Shown piece by piece: positions 54,526 to 64,000 of a stretch of DNA of 64,000 bases; the first letter of the stretch is position 1; every line of letters starts with the position of its first letter. This stretch comes from Phoenix dactylifera (Eukaryota; Streptophyta; Magnoliopsida; Arecales; Arecaceae). A program made the translations under genes and the position numbers. The notes beneath the pieces were generated by a model. It did no database searches, had not been told where the DNA came from, and saw only the letters and a program-made list of their open reading frames with translations. The stretch is taken from assembly GCF_009389715.1 (NCBI RefSeq), contig NC_052399.1, forward strand, positions 15,441,646 through 15,505,645, written 5' to 3'.

Positions 54526-56786
54526 GGATCACAGTCCACATAGTCGGCCTCAGACCCATCCTCTCCCAAGGTCACAGAACCACCCTCAGGCTCGGCGCCC
54601 CGGCAGTCTCGCCCCTCCTCGCCACTAGCTACGGATATGACCCCCATGACGGCTGCCCTGACACGCTGCACGGCAGTGGAATGGTCCATGCCCCCTCCTA
54701 GTGGCGGTGCCTCAGCCATGCTCCCCGCCGCATGTGGGATGGGGTGGTCCCCCACCACGCACGTGCCTGGGTCAGCGTCCTCCCGCACCCCCGCAGCCGG
54801 TGTGCCGAAGCGAAAGACTCCATCCGGGCCCCCCCCAGGGCCCACGACCTCGCCCCACAGTCGCGGCTCACTCGGAGCGCCCACCATGGGGTGGTCCTGG
54901 CCGTCGGCCTGTGGGCTAAACTGGAAGGGCCCCGCTAGTGCCACAGGTCCCCCAGCCAGGGTCAACTCGTCCTGGGCTAAGGAAACCGGGGCACACAAGT
55001 CCCCTGAACCCAAGGCTGGCTGGGCGGAGTCCTGAGGACCCCCACCCGCCAGACCCTGAGCAGCCCGGGCCTCCGGGCCAGCCCCAGAGGCCGGAACCAT
55101 CAGGGCCAGCGGGCCCATGTCGGATTGGGCCCGCGGGCCCTGCAGGTCCACAGGGCTCGCGCCCTGCTCACTGGGGAAGATCCCCGCGACCGGCGCGCCC
55201 TCGTCATTGGGCGCGCCCGCGACAACAGGCGCGGGCCCCGTGCGGGGCGCGCCAGCAGCCCTCGGCGCGCCACCGGCGCCTGGCGCGTCGTCAGGAGACG
55301 ACGCGCCAATGGCGCCGGGCGCGCCGATGAAGCGGGCCGGCCCACGGCCACGGCGCCCAGCCCGCTAGGCCCGTGCGCGTTGGGCCTGCCCAGGGGCTTG
55401 GTTAGGCAGACCTGGGCCCCCTTGTGGGCCGCGGCCCGCTGGGGGCCTCGGCCGTTTTTGGGCTTGGGCCCGTACCACATCCATCCCACCAGGCCCAGGC
55501 TCAGCCCGTGGGAGAACCGGGTCGACCGAGGCGATCTGGTCGACCCGCCAGCTCGGCCCCGGGTCCTCCGGTTCGACCGAATCGAAGTCCGGGTCGCCTC
55601 CCAAATCAACCCAGACGCTGCCTGTTGGGAGGTCCATAGCCGGTCTTTCCCCATCGCCGGCCAGCGGCGACCGGCGGCGCGCGACCTTCGTTGGCTTCTG
55701 CCAACCGTCGGTGTCCGCCGGTGACGCCGGCGAGGTCGGGCCAGCCGCCGTGGGTGGCACCCGAGTCGAAGACGACCTAGACCCCTTATCGGGCCCAGTC
55801 GTCTCCCCCGGTCGCGGCGGAGGGTTCTCCCGTGGGGCTCTCCGCCGTGTCGCCACCATCCAAGGGCCATAGACTGGCCCTTGGTTCTCCTCCTCCATGG
55901 CCGAAGGAGACTGCTCTGTCCCGTCCTCCGGGTCCACCGCCTCCGGGAACGAGCCGTCCGCAGCACGGCCCTTCTCCGGGAAACGACAGGCGGCAGCGTC
56001 CGCATGACCCATGCGCCCACACCGGGGGCAGATCGCCGGGACGTTTTCAAAAACAAATGGCTGCCATCGTGCCTTCTTGATTCCCTGGATCAAAACCCCC
56101 GGCAACAGGGGCGCCGTGGTGTCGATGGCCACCTTCACCCGGGCAAAGCCCATTGCCCCTTGTTGCTCGGTGATTTCGTCCACCGCAATCGGCCGGCCCG
56201 CCCTTGCCGCAATGTGGAGTATGGTCGAAGTCGACCAATACTCCGGCGGAAGGCGGGGCAGTCGTAGCCAAACCAGTGCGGTCTTCACCGTGTCGGCGTC
56301 CGGCTCGAAATCCGGGACCCAAGGGCACATGGCGAGGAGCTGCCCCGCCACCACCCACGGGCCCTCGCTCAGGGCACGGTCGCGGTCCTCCGTCGACCGA
56401 AACCGGAGGGCGAGGTGGTCGTCCGCGAGCGGGACGGCCACCACGTCCTTCAGTTTAGCTCGGGCGGCCACATCTTTGGCCACCCACTCCGCCGGGACGC
56501 GGCGGCCGAAGCTGCGCGCCAGCAGAGCACAACCCTCCCATTTCAGCCGGGCCGCCGCTATCGGCTCCTCCGGTAGTCGGAGGACGTCCGGGAAGCGGCG
56601 GCTCAACCGCTCCACCTCCTCGGCCGTGGGCCGTTGAGTAACCCATGGCCCCGGCCGTGACCAAGCGCCGGAGTTACCACCGCGCCCAAATGACTTGGAC
56701 TTACCTGGTCCTCTAGCCGCTCCCTCCGTCGTCTTCCCCGTCGGTTCCGTCGACTTCCCAGCCGGCGCCTTTCCTTTGCGGTCCAT
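54522..56786 (-). CDS. LINE ORF1 (nucleic-acid-binding protein), one internal stop
   Basis: ATG at 56784-56786 opens a 754-codon frame. It carries a DUF4283-like N-terminal domain (RLKWEGCALLARSFGRRVP, FRSTEDRDRALSEGPWVVAG) and one CCHC zinc knuckle, CPRCGRMGHADAAAC. A low-complexity tail is rich in Gly-Ala-Pro repeats. A single in-frame TAG occurs at 55365-55367; after it the same frame stays open to the TGA at 54522-54524. That stop overlaps the ORF2 start as ATGA, which suggests stop-restart translation of ORF2. The protein would coat LINE RNA. It is non-functional beyond residue 473 as read. Confidence 0.85.
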
Positions 56787-57044
56787 AGGGTTTCCCCCAG
56801 CCGCTCGAGGACCACCGGAAGCCGAGAGCACGCGCAGAGAGGGGAAGTCCAGGTTCCTGTGTTTCACACCGCCCCGCCCGCCCGCCGTGGATGCCACACC
56901 GGAAGGCAGGGACCTAGCCAAGCACCGACGAGACGCCGCCGGCTAGCCGTTAACTTTCTCGCACTTCGCTGGAGCTTCTCGCTCTAACTAGCCGTTTGGC
57001 AGCTACAAGCCTTTAGATGGTCCACTACCTTCTTTTGCTTCTCT

Positions 57045-57689
57045 TTTGCTTTAAGCTTTGCCTGTTAAAAAAAATCTTCCTTCCCCACTGTGGAATCGAC
57101 AAATTAATTTTTCTGCCCGACGCCTCAATGAACTACTACAAAAATCACCGTATGCAAATGTAGACCCTATTTTTCTCTCGAGATTTAGTGAAGAGAGCTA
57201 GAAGATCGTATGGTCCGGAAACATTTTAAATAGCAGCCATGATAGATCCGGAAACATTTTACATTGGAGTTGTATCAGATCGTGATGCATGGCTCCCAAT
57301 ATTTTTGGATCATGTAAAATTGTCTGATAAACTCCCCTCAATAAATTAAAACGGAAAATGCCTAGCGCAAACCTTCTGCAGTTTTGCCGCACTGCCAATA
57401 GCTATTAGCTTAATTGATTGCACCCAAATTCTGATAAAAAGACTTCCCTGTTCAGAAGAGGTTCCACTTTCCAGGCAAGTTTAATTCCGAGTAGCGGCAA
57501 AAATGACCACTGTATTGCTGGGGAAAAAAAAGGAGGAGAAAGGCTATTGAACTATTGGTAAGATGGCGAAGGTTCTAAGCGTTGGGCCATCGCCCCAAAT
57601 ATAGCAAAACCGAAAAAGAAAGCGATAATTTAAGAAAGTAATAGAAAGATGTTTCTTTAGAAGAAATTGTTATAATGTTGAAAATCTAG
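57045..57689. other. Former upstream region of the unrecognised gene
   Basis: Host DNA on the far side of the LINE insertion; it was probably the promoter side of the minus-strand gene before insertion. No gene was recognised. Confidence 0.4.
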
Positions 57690-58226
57690 AAGATAAACTA
57701 TCGTGACCAATGTTCGGATCCTTTGTAGTGCATATTTTGTACCATCATCCGATCTTAAAGATAAATTAACGCCAGACTGGTGGCAGCAAAGGGGTGATGG
57801 ATCTTCGACACGTCCGTGGTGTGCATCGAGCTCCGTGCAGCATGAAAAGATATCACCTATATGCGATGGGTGTTGGGCACGGACTGCATCCTCTTGAAGG
57901 AAGACTCGACTACAATCATTGAGTGGGTCTGGGGTCAAGAATGCGCGACTGAGGAGCGGCTGTTGCTTCACAACATCCGCCACCTATTAGGGGAGTGTTG
58001 CTCCTACCTGACAACACATATTTATTGGGAGGCAAATGGTGCTACTTACTGAGTTACCTCCTTCGTTGCTCATCACTCGGAAGGTTCATCTGGATGGATC
58101 CCAAGTCTGCGCCAGAGCTTTTTTATAGCTTTTTGTTTTCTAATTTTATTAACCGCATTCACACCTGTTGGGTGTGGGCCGCTGTTGTACCAAAAAAAAA
58201 AAAGAAAAGAAAAGAAGAAGAAGAGA
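57690..58226 (+). mobile_element. 5'-truncated LINE tail
   Basis: On the plus strand, ELRAAW-like sequence followed by CILLKEDSTTIIEWVWG and HIYWEANGATY is the RNase H region of the LINE family. The characteristic 3' UTR (AGCTTTTTGTTTTCTAATTT then an A-rich tail from 58191) follows. Flanks GTTATAATGTTGAA (near 57668) and GTTATCATGTAGAA (near 58231) could be a degraded target duplication. The left border is approximate. Confidence 0.75.
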
Positions 58227-59595
58227 AAGAGGTTATCATGTAGAACTCTTAAAGATGAATGGCTATCATGTAGAACACAATAAGTCATGCCTTGTCCGCC
58301 ATGTGCGGATAATTAACAGCCATCTTCCTCCACAATCACATGATGTGAGGGTGACGAAGGGTTGTAGAACTCTGTACCTGCTTAACTCTCGGCATTGCAA
58401 AACACACTCTGCAGAGGTCTGGCATTTTTTATAAGATTGTCTAATGCCCATTTGAGGAGTCATGATACATGTCATTCAGACATTCTCGAAAGTTCAAGAA
58501 TGTTAAGGATGGAGGTGTTGTTCTACCCCTTAAAAAAAGGATGGAGGTGTTGGGTTGGATTTTAGTGAGAATAAAATCAATGAGAAACAGAATCTATCTA
58601 CAAAAGGATTACAATAAGACAATCAATTCCATAAATAATTGTATGGAGCATGACAATGCAATAGAAAAACATTTTCTTTTTCTCAAAGATAAGCATGCCA
58701 TATAACCAAGAAAATAAGCACAGCCAGTGCTGTATACTGCAATTAATAGCAATTATGGATCAAGTAGCAGCAAGACAGATGTTGCCGGGGGGTCATTTCT
58801 TATGCAAGCATGGTGCAATAGCATTGTATATCCATTAAATACTTGCTCTTATAGCCAAAAAAAGAGAATCTGAAACACGTTGATGTATTTCTAAGTTGAA
58901 ACTGAGCATATAAAATTTTTCCTCTCTTATAGTAAAACCACCAGTTTATATAACATACATAAACATCAATGTAGAAAAATCAAAATAAGTGTTTAAAAGC
59001 ATACACACAATACACAATACTTTAGAAGGCTAACTCATGAAGAAGGCCAGTCAATAGCCCTTTGATCTGAGAACAGACAAATCTGCTACATGTGATTGAC
59101 AGGCATTGCATGAGAAACTAGCAATTGGATGCCGATTGCATCTGTTAGATGCATTCAAAAAGATCTTTCCAAACTCCTAAAAGCAAGCCAAAATCTATAC
59201 AACTAAGATATGAGAGATATTATAAGCATGTGATGCTACAAATAACTTAGCATCTTCACCTATACAGTTCTGGTGAGAGCATGCTGCTAGATGCTTGTCT
59301 TTGTCCATCTTGGAAAAGAGACTGTAGATGCTCTAATAGAACCGCTGTCAATCATTATTCATCAATTACTACCACATAATACCATTGCCAAGGATACATA
59401 TTACTTTCTGCATATGATAGCGACCTAAATATCAGGAGCCCCATTTAGAGTAACTAATGAAACTGGCCTGAAAGTAAAGCAGGGTATATCAGGAAGTTGG
59501 AGCCATTTGGTTGTCTTCATTAAGCGAAACAATCAGTTACTAAATTCATTCTTGCAAGATGACAACCATTCATCTTGCTGCTCATGTCTCCTGAC
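58227..59595. other. 3' flank and 3' UTR side of the VOZ gene
   Basis: AT-rich; no gene or element recognised. A GGCTATCATGTAGAACA tract near 58260 echoes the bases after the LINE tail. Confidence 0.4.
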
Positions 59596-62500
59596 TTATG
59601 TTCCGTAATAGTTTTTCAAGTTATCAACAGAGTAAGCATATGGCATGCTTGGTCCATAACAAAGGTTTTCATCTATAGGAGCTTTCTGATCCAAAGTTGA
59701 GTATAGCTTTTGGGAATGTTCCCTTTGATTGACCATGTTTGAAGCCAAACAAGCATTTTCATCAGCATCCTTTTGTTTAACTTTCACCCTGCCCTTGATA
59801 TACTGCTTGTTATCCAAAGGATTCTCGGCATTGAGCCTTCCCATCTGCTGCTGCAGATCAACAAGTGAATCGGTCATTACTTTTCCTTTGGCACTCTTGT
59901 TTGGATCAACAAGCTTGAATTCCAGCCTGTATAAGGCACAAGAATCACAGTAATTGATCTCGTATTCATACAGATGCCACTCATAATGGTTCAGGGGTTG
60001 AGGATCCATGTAGTAGGACCTCTTCAATCCTCCAAACTCCTTCATCACCTGCTTCCTAGATTCATGCCAACCACGCCCATTGTAATCAGGCAGTGACCTT
60101 TGTTTCCTGTTCCCACTCTCAAATGCCCTTCGAGGCTTATCAAAGAAGAGCCATTCTCTAAGTGATTCACCATTGAGAACTAGAAGATCAAAGAGCTCTG
60201 CAAAATCATGAAAGTTCCTGTCATACTAAATGCACAACAAAACTTAAAGTCATTATATTACACTTTTCTGAAATGGCTTCATAAAACAAGACAACTATGT
60301 CAACTAAGAGTACACATGGCATGCCTACAAATATCAATAGACACATACCAGGTGCATTCCAAGGAGACTTAGCAGTTGCCGCCCCTTCACATTCTGGTAT
60401 ACCAACATTCTTTCCTTGTGTCTTGGCAGTCAGAGCAGCAAAAAGTGGACCATCCTTCAAATCAATCCCACCAGGACGCAGCACAGGAGTCATACCAGGA
60501 GGTCCTTCATGTAACGCTAGAGTAGCATGAAAGCTGCTGCAATAATCTTGGTACCATTCTGATCCTCGAGCAGGCCTAGGACAGTCCCAGAGTGCACATT
60601 TTGGCATTAAGAAAGCAGAAGGTGGAGGGCATATTGCTGGAATAAATTCAGAGATGAGTGGTACAACAGCCCCTCCATTCTTCCTGCTATCATCAAAACC
60701 AATAAATACATTGTGATGTAATTCCTGATGCAGACTGAACTGCTGATAGTCAGAATTAGTATTCCCTTCCAGATAATTTAAGGCAGCCTGTTGCACTCCT
60801 GTTGAAAGAGAGCTTTTATATTGCTCAGCCCCTAGACATCCATGTTCAGGTAGTTCCTGAGACACAAAATATTCCTGCATGACAAATCGTCAAACTTTTG
60901 ACACTTAACAAAAGAACACTTTAACAAGATTTAAACACCATTAAGCTGTAAAACATAGAAAGGAAACTTGAAATAAATTCAACTTCCACAATATATAATG
61001 ATAACCGTACAGAAAAAGAGAATGCAAAAAGTGATTCTATTACTGGGACTACATGAGAAATAAAAGAAGATTACATAGGTAACATCAATTTTCACAGTGC
61101 AATGTGTTTTTGTATGGCTCAATAGAATAATCACATACTATTACTCAATAAAGTTGAAGATAAATTCACTTAAAATAAAGAAGGGGCACAACAATATAGC
61201 AATAGGAAGTTCTATCCTTTTTTTGAGAAAAGGATAGTGATGCAGCATGAAGAATAAAGAGCAACATGATCCATGGATCAACACATAAATTGAAAGCAAA
61301 CTAGATTGAAGAACCCTTCATTTGATGAAGAAAGTTCTTGCCGAGAACTTTTATCAATATGTGGAAGGCCAACCATTTATACAATGTATTAGAAGCATAT
61401 ATAGAACATGAACCTAGTTTGAGCATTAAACCCGCTACAAATCAAACTAGAAATGACTCAATAATAAGAAAACATGCTACAATTATTCAGCTACAAATAT
61501 AGAAATCCAGCTAAAATTTGACACTGTCTTCAATGAAAAATTTATAGGAAAATCTGGCAAATATCTCCAAATCTGCTGGCTCCAGTGAAGCATGTGATGG
61601 TCCAACTGGTCGTAGTATCTAATAGCTGCACCCTGAGATGCATCATATAGGATATAAAGAAGGCTCTATAAACAAGCAAGGATGCAAGACAATTACAAGG
61701 AACCAAGCCCAAAATGCACAAGTAGGTTACATCACAATTGTTGCCACCATACAAAAAGAAGAAGAGGCAAAAAGGAAAAGATAACATTCAAGATGATGAA
61801 ACTCATGCTTTGTCTATATATTGTATGTGGTCCAATTATCTCTCTCTCTCTCTCTCTCTCTCTCTGCCCCAACCCCCCTCCAGAAAGAAAAAAAAACTTC
61901 CACCAAGGTTTCAGTCTTGGTACCCAAGCCCATGTCAATACCTTACCAGTATGGGTCAGGTTGGTACTATATGTACCCATACCACTACATGGTACACTAT
62001 TAGAGTCTGAACAAAAGTTGTATCATGTCTTTGTATCGGGCATATTGAGCCCCCATACCATACCGATACTACACCAGGACGGTATGGTACACACATATTG
62101 TTCGATATACATCGATATAGAAAACCTTTTTTTTCCACCATAAAGGCTAGCAACAGGTTAGTGTTGGGTCATGTCCAGTTATATGCATATGATTACACGC
62201 ATTGGACTTGATGTTGAACCCAATTTACTATACCAAATCTATACCTATTCATGGATCCATAATAATTGGGCTCCAATTAGTTCTCATGTATTTGTTGGGC
62301 TGTTGCAAGCGTGGAGAGAGAGAGGGGCAGGGTCCTCCCTTTTAAAAATCAAATGAAAGAAAGTTAACTCATCGCCCTTCAGACTGACCAAATTTGGGAA
62401 ATATTTGCAGAGAAGAATAGCAGACTTCATCCTCTTTAAAAATTTACCAATATCATTAATAAAACAGAATCAAAATATATCCACTTCAGCAGCTTCCTGC

Positions 62501-63832
62501 CTGCCATACTAAAAATAAGATTCTTCACTTCTCCCTTCTTGAACTAACTCTACCAACTCTTTCCTTCAGAAGGAATCCACATTTTTCAAACTTACTCATA
62601 TGGATTTGAGTCTCTACTTCTCTCGCCCGCCAAGAAAAAAGATCCTTGACTCCATATTCCTTCTAAATTTACTTTTTGCAAGTCAATTTCTCAGCAAAGC
62701 TTTGCTCTTGATTCTCTAAATTCATCAAGGAGACTACCAGATCTGGATGTCTCTAACTAGGGCTGAAAACGGATCGAATACGGATCGGATATTGATATAT
62801 CTATATTTGTTTCTATATTTTTCAACAAATACAGATACGAATACAGATATTAAATAGATATCAAAATTAGTATCCATATTTGTTCTAAATGGATACGGAT
62901 ACAAATTAGATATTAAACATATCCATATTTTCTTATCCGAATACGGATATAAATCGGATACTTTTTGAATATTAATTAAATTTGAGCAAAATTCAATGAT
63001 GAAAACTAGCATAAAGACATGATCACACAAAAAAAGATTCAATTAAAAAAATATAATTTAACAAGCATTTATCAATAATAAAAACTAACAACTTCATAAA
63101 GGATAAAGGTTGCTTGTCACCGAAGTAGACGAAATCTATGGTACCTCCAAAGCATCTCACAACTGTAGCCGGTTGCAATCGCCAGGTGAAAACTAGAAAA
63201 TAGATGAAACTTTCGAAACTCTAGTTGCTTGAAGACGACGAAGAGGAAAGAGGGACGAAACAGATGAACGAGACGTTTGAGCCTTTCAGGCATGTAGGAT
63301 GATTCGAAGAATTTTATTTGAATTGGGTATTCCATATTTGGGTTGCTATCTTACGTGATGGTCATCCAATATCTGATTTTTTTTTAATTTAGATTTGATT
63401 AATCACTTAATTGATTTTCTGATTTAATTTAACTTAAATATTTTATTTTCACTTGCACTTGTTATATGGATATCCGAATCTGGATCCAAATCCGAAAAAA
63501 TCATGTGTATCTGTATCCGTATCCAGAAGATTTTTGAACTGACTATCCGAATCCGTATCCGGATCCGATCGGACCAAAAAAATAGTATCCGAATCCGATC
63601 CGAATCGAATATAGAAACGGATACGGTTGGATATAATCCAACCCACTTTCAGCCCTATCTCTAAATCAACAGTTTTTCCCTTTTAGAGATTAAAACAAGA
63701 GTGGTCAAACTTACAAAAAGAAATGCATTGTTACTTGGTTAAGCATGTTCTGACTTTCCATTAAACCAATATCAGCAGTATCAAAACTAGTGTGAACAGC
63801 TTCAGCCCCTAATTCTGCCTTTAAATATATAG
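59596..63832 (-). CDS. VOZ1: VOZ transcription factor (vascular plant one-zinc-finger), last three exons
   Basis: Exons 63735-63832, 60349-60874 and 59596-60197 join in frame and encode about 407 C-terminal residues; the N-terminal exon lies beyond the right edge. The middle exon has [32 protein letters not shown] and the conserved zinc-coordinating/DNA-binding domain with [31 protein letters not shown] and [18 protein letters not shown]. The last exon has [25 protein letters not shown] and [10 protein letters not shown]-like [16 protein letters not shown] proteins bind GCGTNx7ACGC as dimers, interact with phytochrome B and control flowering and stress responses. VOZ1 versus VOZ2 is not certain. 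The 2.9-kb intron before exon 60349-60874 contains a hAT element and a GGTAC repeat. No coding defect was seen. Confidence 0.92.
61839..61865. repeat. (CT)n microsatellite in VOZ intron
   Basis: About 13 CT units. Confidence 0.95.
61890..62115. repeat. GGTAC/GTACC-rich palindromic repeat, copy 3
   Basis: CTTGGTACCCAAG, TTGGTACTATATGTACCCAT, ATGGTACAC, CCATACCGATAC and GACGGTATGGTACAC lie within about 200 bp, with self-complementary segments. Located in a VOZ intron. Confidence 0.6.
62758..63657. mobile_element. Non-autonomous hAT-like element in VOZ intron
   Basis: It starts TAGGGCTGAAAACGG and ends TTTCAGCCCTA, an 11-bp perfect terminal inverted repeat. The flanks TCTCTAAC (62750-62757) and TCTCTAAA (63658-63665) match at 7 of 8 positions, an 8-bp target duplication. 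Subterminal regions are packed with GGATACGGATA/ATCCGTATCC repeats in both orientations. Length 900 bp, no transposase. It resembles the arms at 31.6 and 32.4-32.6 kb in style. Confidence 0.75.
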
Positions 63833-64000
63833 CTAAAGAAGTTGATGGTTTTCAAGAAATCTCCTTTTAGCTGATTATCAATGTACTACCACTAATCTCC
63901 TTAATAGTCTTAGACCTTCACTAGAATGAATCATTTTATGGTGTAAAACTTTTTGCTGAAGCGATTTAAACTACCAGAGCTACAGACCTTTACTGCATAA
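63833..64000. other. VOZ intron running off the window edge
   Basis: No exon of the VOZ N-terminus is visible; the preceding exon must lie to the right of the window. Confidence 0.5.

Larger units (their letters stand above)
50287..57030 (-). mobile_element. Near full-length L1-type LINE with RNase H
   Basis: A 6.7-kb minus-strand element: 5' region (56787-57030), ORF1, ORF2 and an 80-base pure poly(A) tail seen as T's at 50294-50373. TCTTTTGCTACTCT at 50273-50286 and TCTTTTGCTTCTCT at 57031-57044 (13 of 14 identical) are the probable target duplication. Gene order, the endonuclease and reverse transcriptase motifs and the C-terminal RNase H identify a plant L1 of the type known to carry an archaea-like RNase H. 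It is much more GC-rich than its surroundings. It inserted just upstream of the unrecognised minus-strand gene, in the same orientation. Confidence 0.92.

Noticed and set aside
55365-56921. Large GC-rich open frames on both strands between 54.5 and 57.0 kb
   Set aside because: Only the minus-strand LINE ORF1 frame carries domains; the others are shadows caused by high GC.

Overview
This is nuclear DNA of a flowering plant, most likely a monocot. A palm-like genome is my best guess, from the long introns, AT-rich intergenic DNA, TA/GA microsatellites and plant-only gene families (SNI1, VOZ, LOB domain, ROP). I recognise no bacterial, viral or LTR-retrotransposon content. All gene models are hand-built from splice sites and remembered family sequences.

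Layout. 1-1.8 kb: first five exons of SNI1 (minus), cut by the window edge. 1.9-3.8 kb: an AT-rich inverted-repeat element and two truncated LINE tails. 5.37-10.35 kb: a complete five-exon GDSL esterase/lipase (plus). 12.27-12.99 kb: a single-exon LOB-domain transcription factor (minus). 17.55-19.77 kb: a seven-exon ROP/RAC small GTPase (plus). 21.96-25.41 kb: a two-exon RABA1/Rab11 GTPase (plus). 27.15-30.60 kb: a RING-H2 E3 ligase-like gene (minus) that breaks off inside the RING. 31.6-35.4 kb: a transposon-rich strip with a cytochrome P450 (CYP81-type) fragment, a LINE fragment and a long-inverted-repeat element. 38.63-39.57 kb: a hAT element with a perfect 8-bp target duplication. 40.43-44.92 kb: a complete 13-exon peroxisomal acyl-CoA oxidase, ACX3 type (plus). 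46.30-50.03 kb: an unrecognised conserved eight-exon gene (minus). 50.29-57.03 kb: a nearly full-length L1-type LINE (minus) inserted just upstream of that gene. 57.7-58.2 kb: another LINE tail. 59.60-63.83 kb: the last three exons of a VOZ transcription factor (minus), with another hAT element in an intron.

The genes do not form a pathway or operon; they are ordinary independent plant genes (immunity/DNA repair, lipid hydrolysis, development, polarity signalling, vesicle traffic, beta-oxidation). The notable content is the mobile DNA. One LINE family with a C-terminal RNase H domain left at least six copies, four of them short 3' tails. Three hAT-like or long-TIR elements appear to enclose non-transposon DNA. 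An uncharacterised GGTAC-rich palindromic repeat recurs in three minus-strand introns. I found no convincing new molecular system. The best leads are the unrecognised gene next to the LINE, the transposon-enclosed gene fragments and the palindromic repeat.
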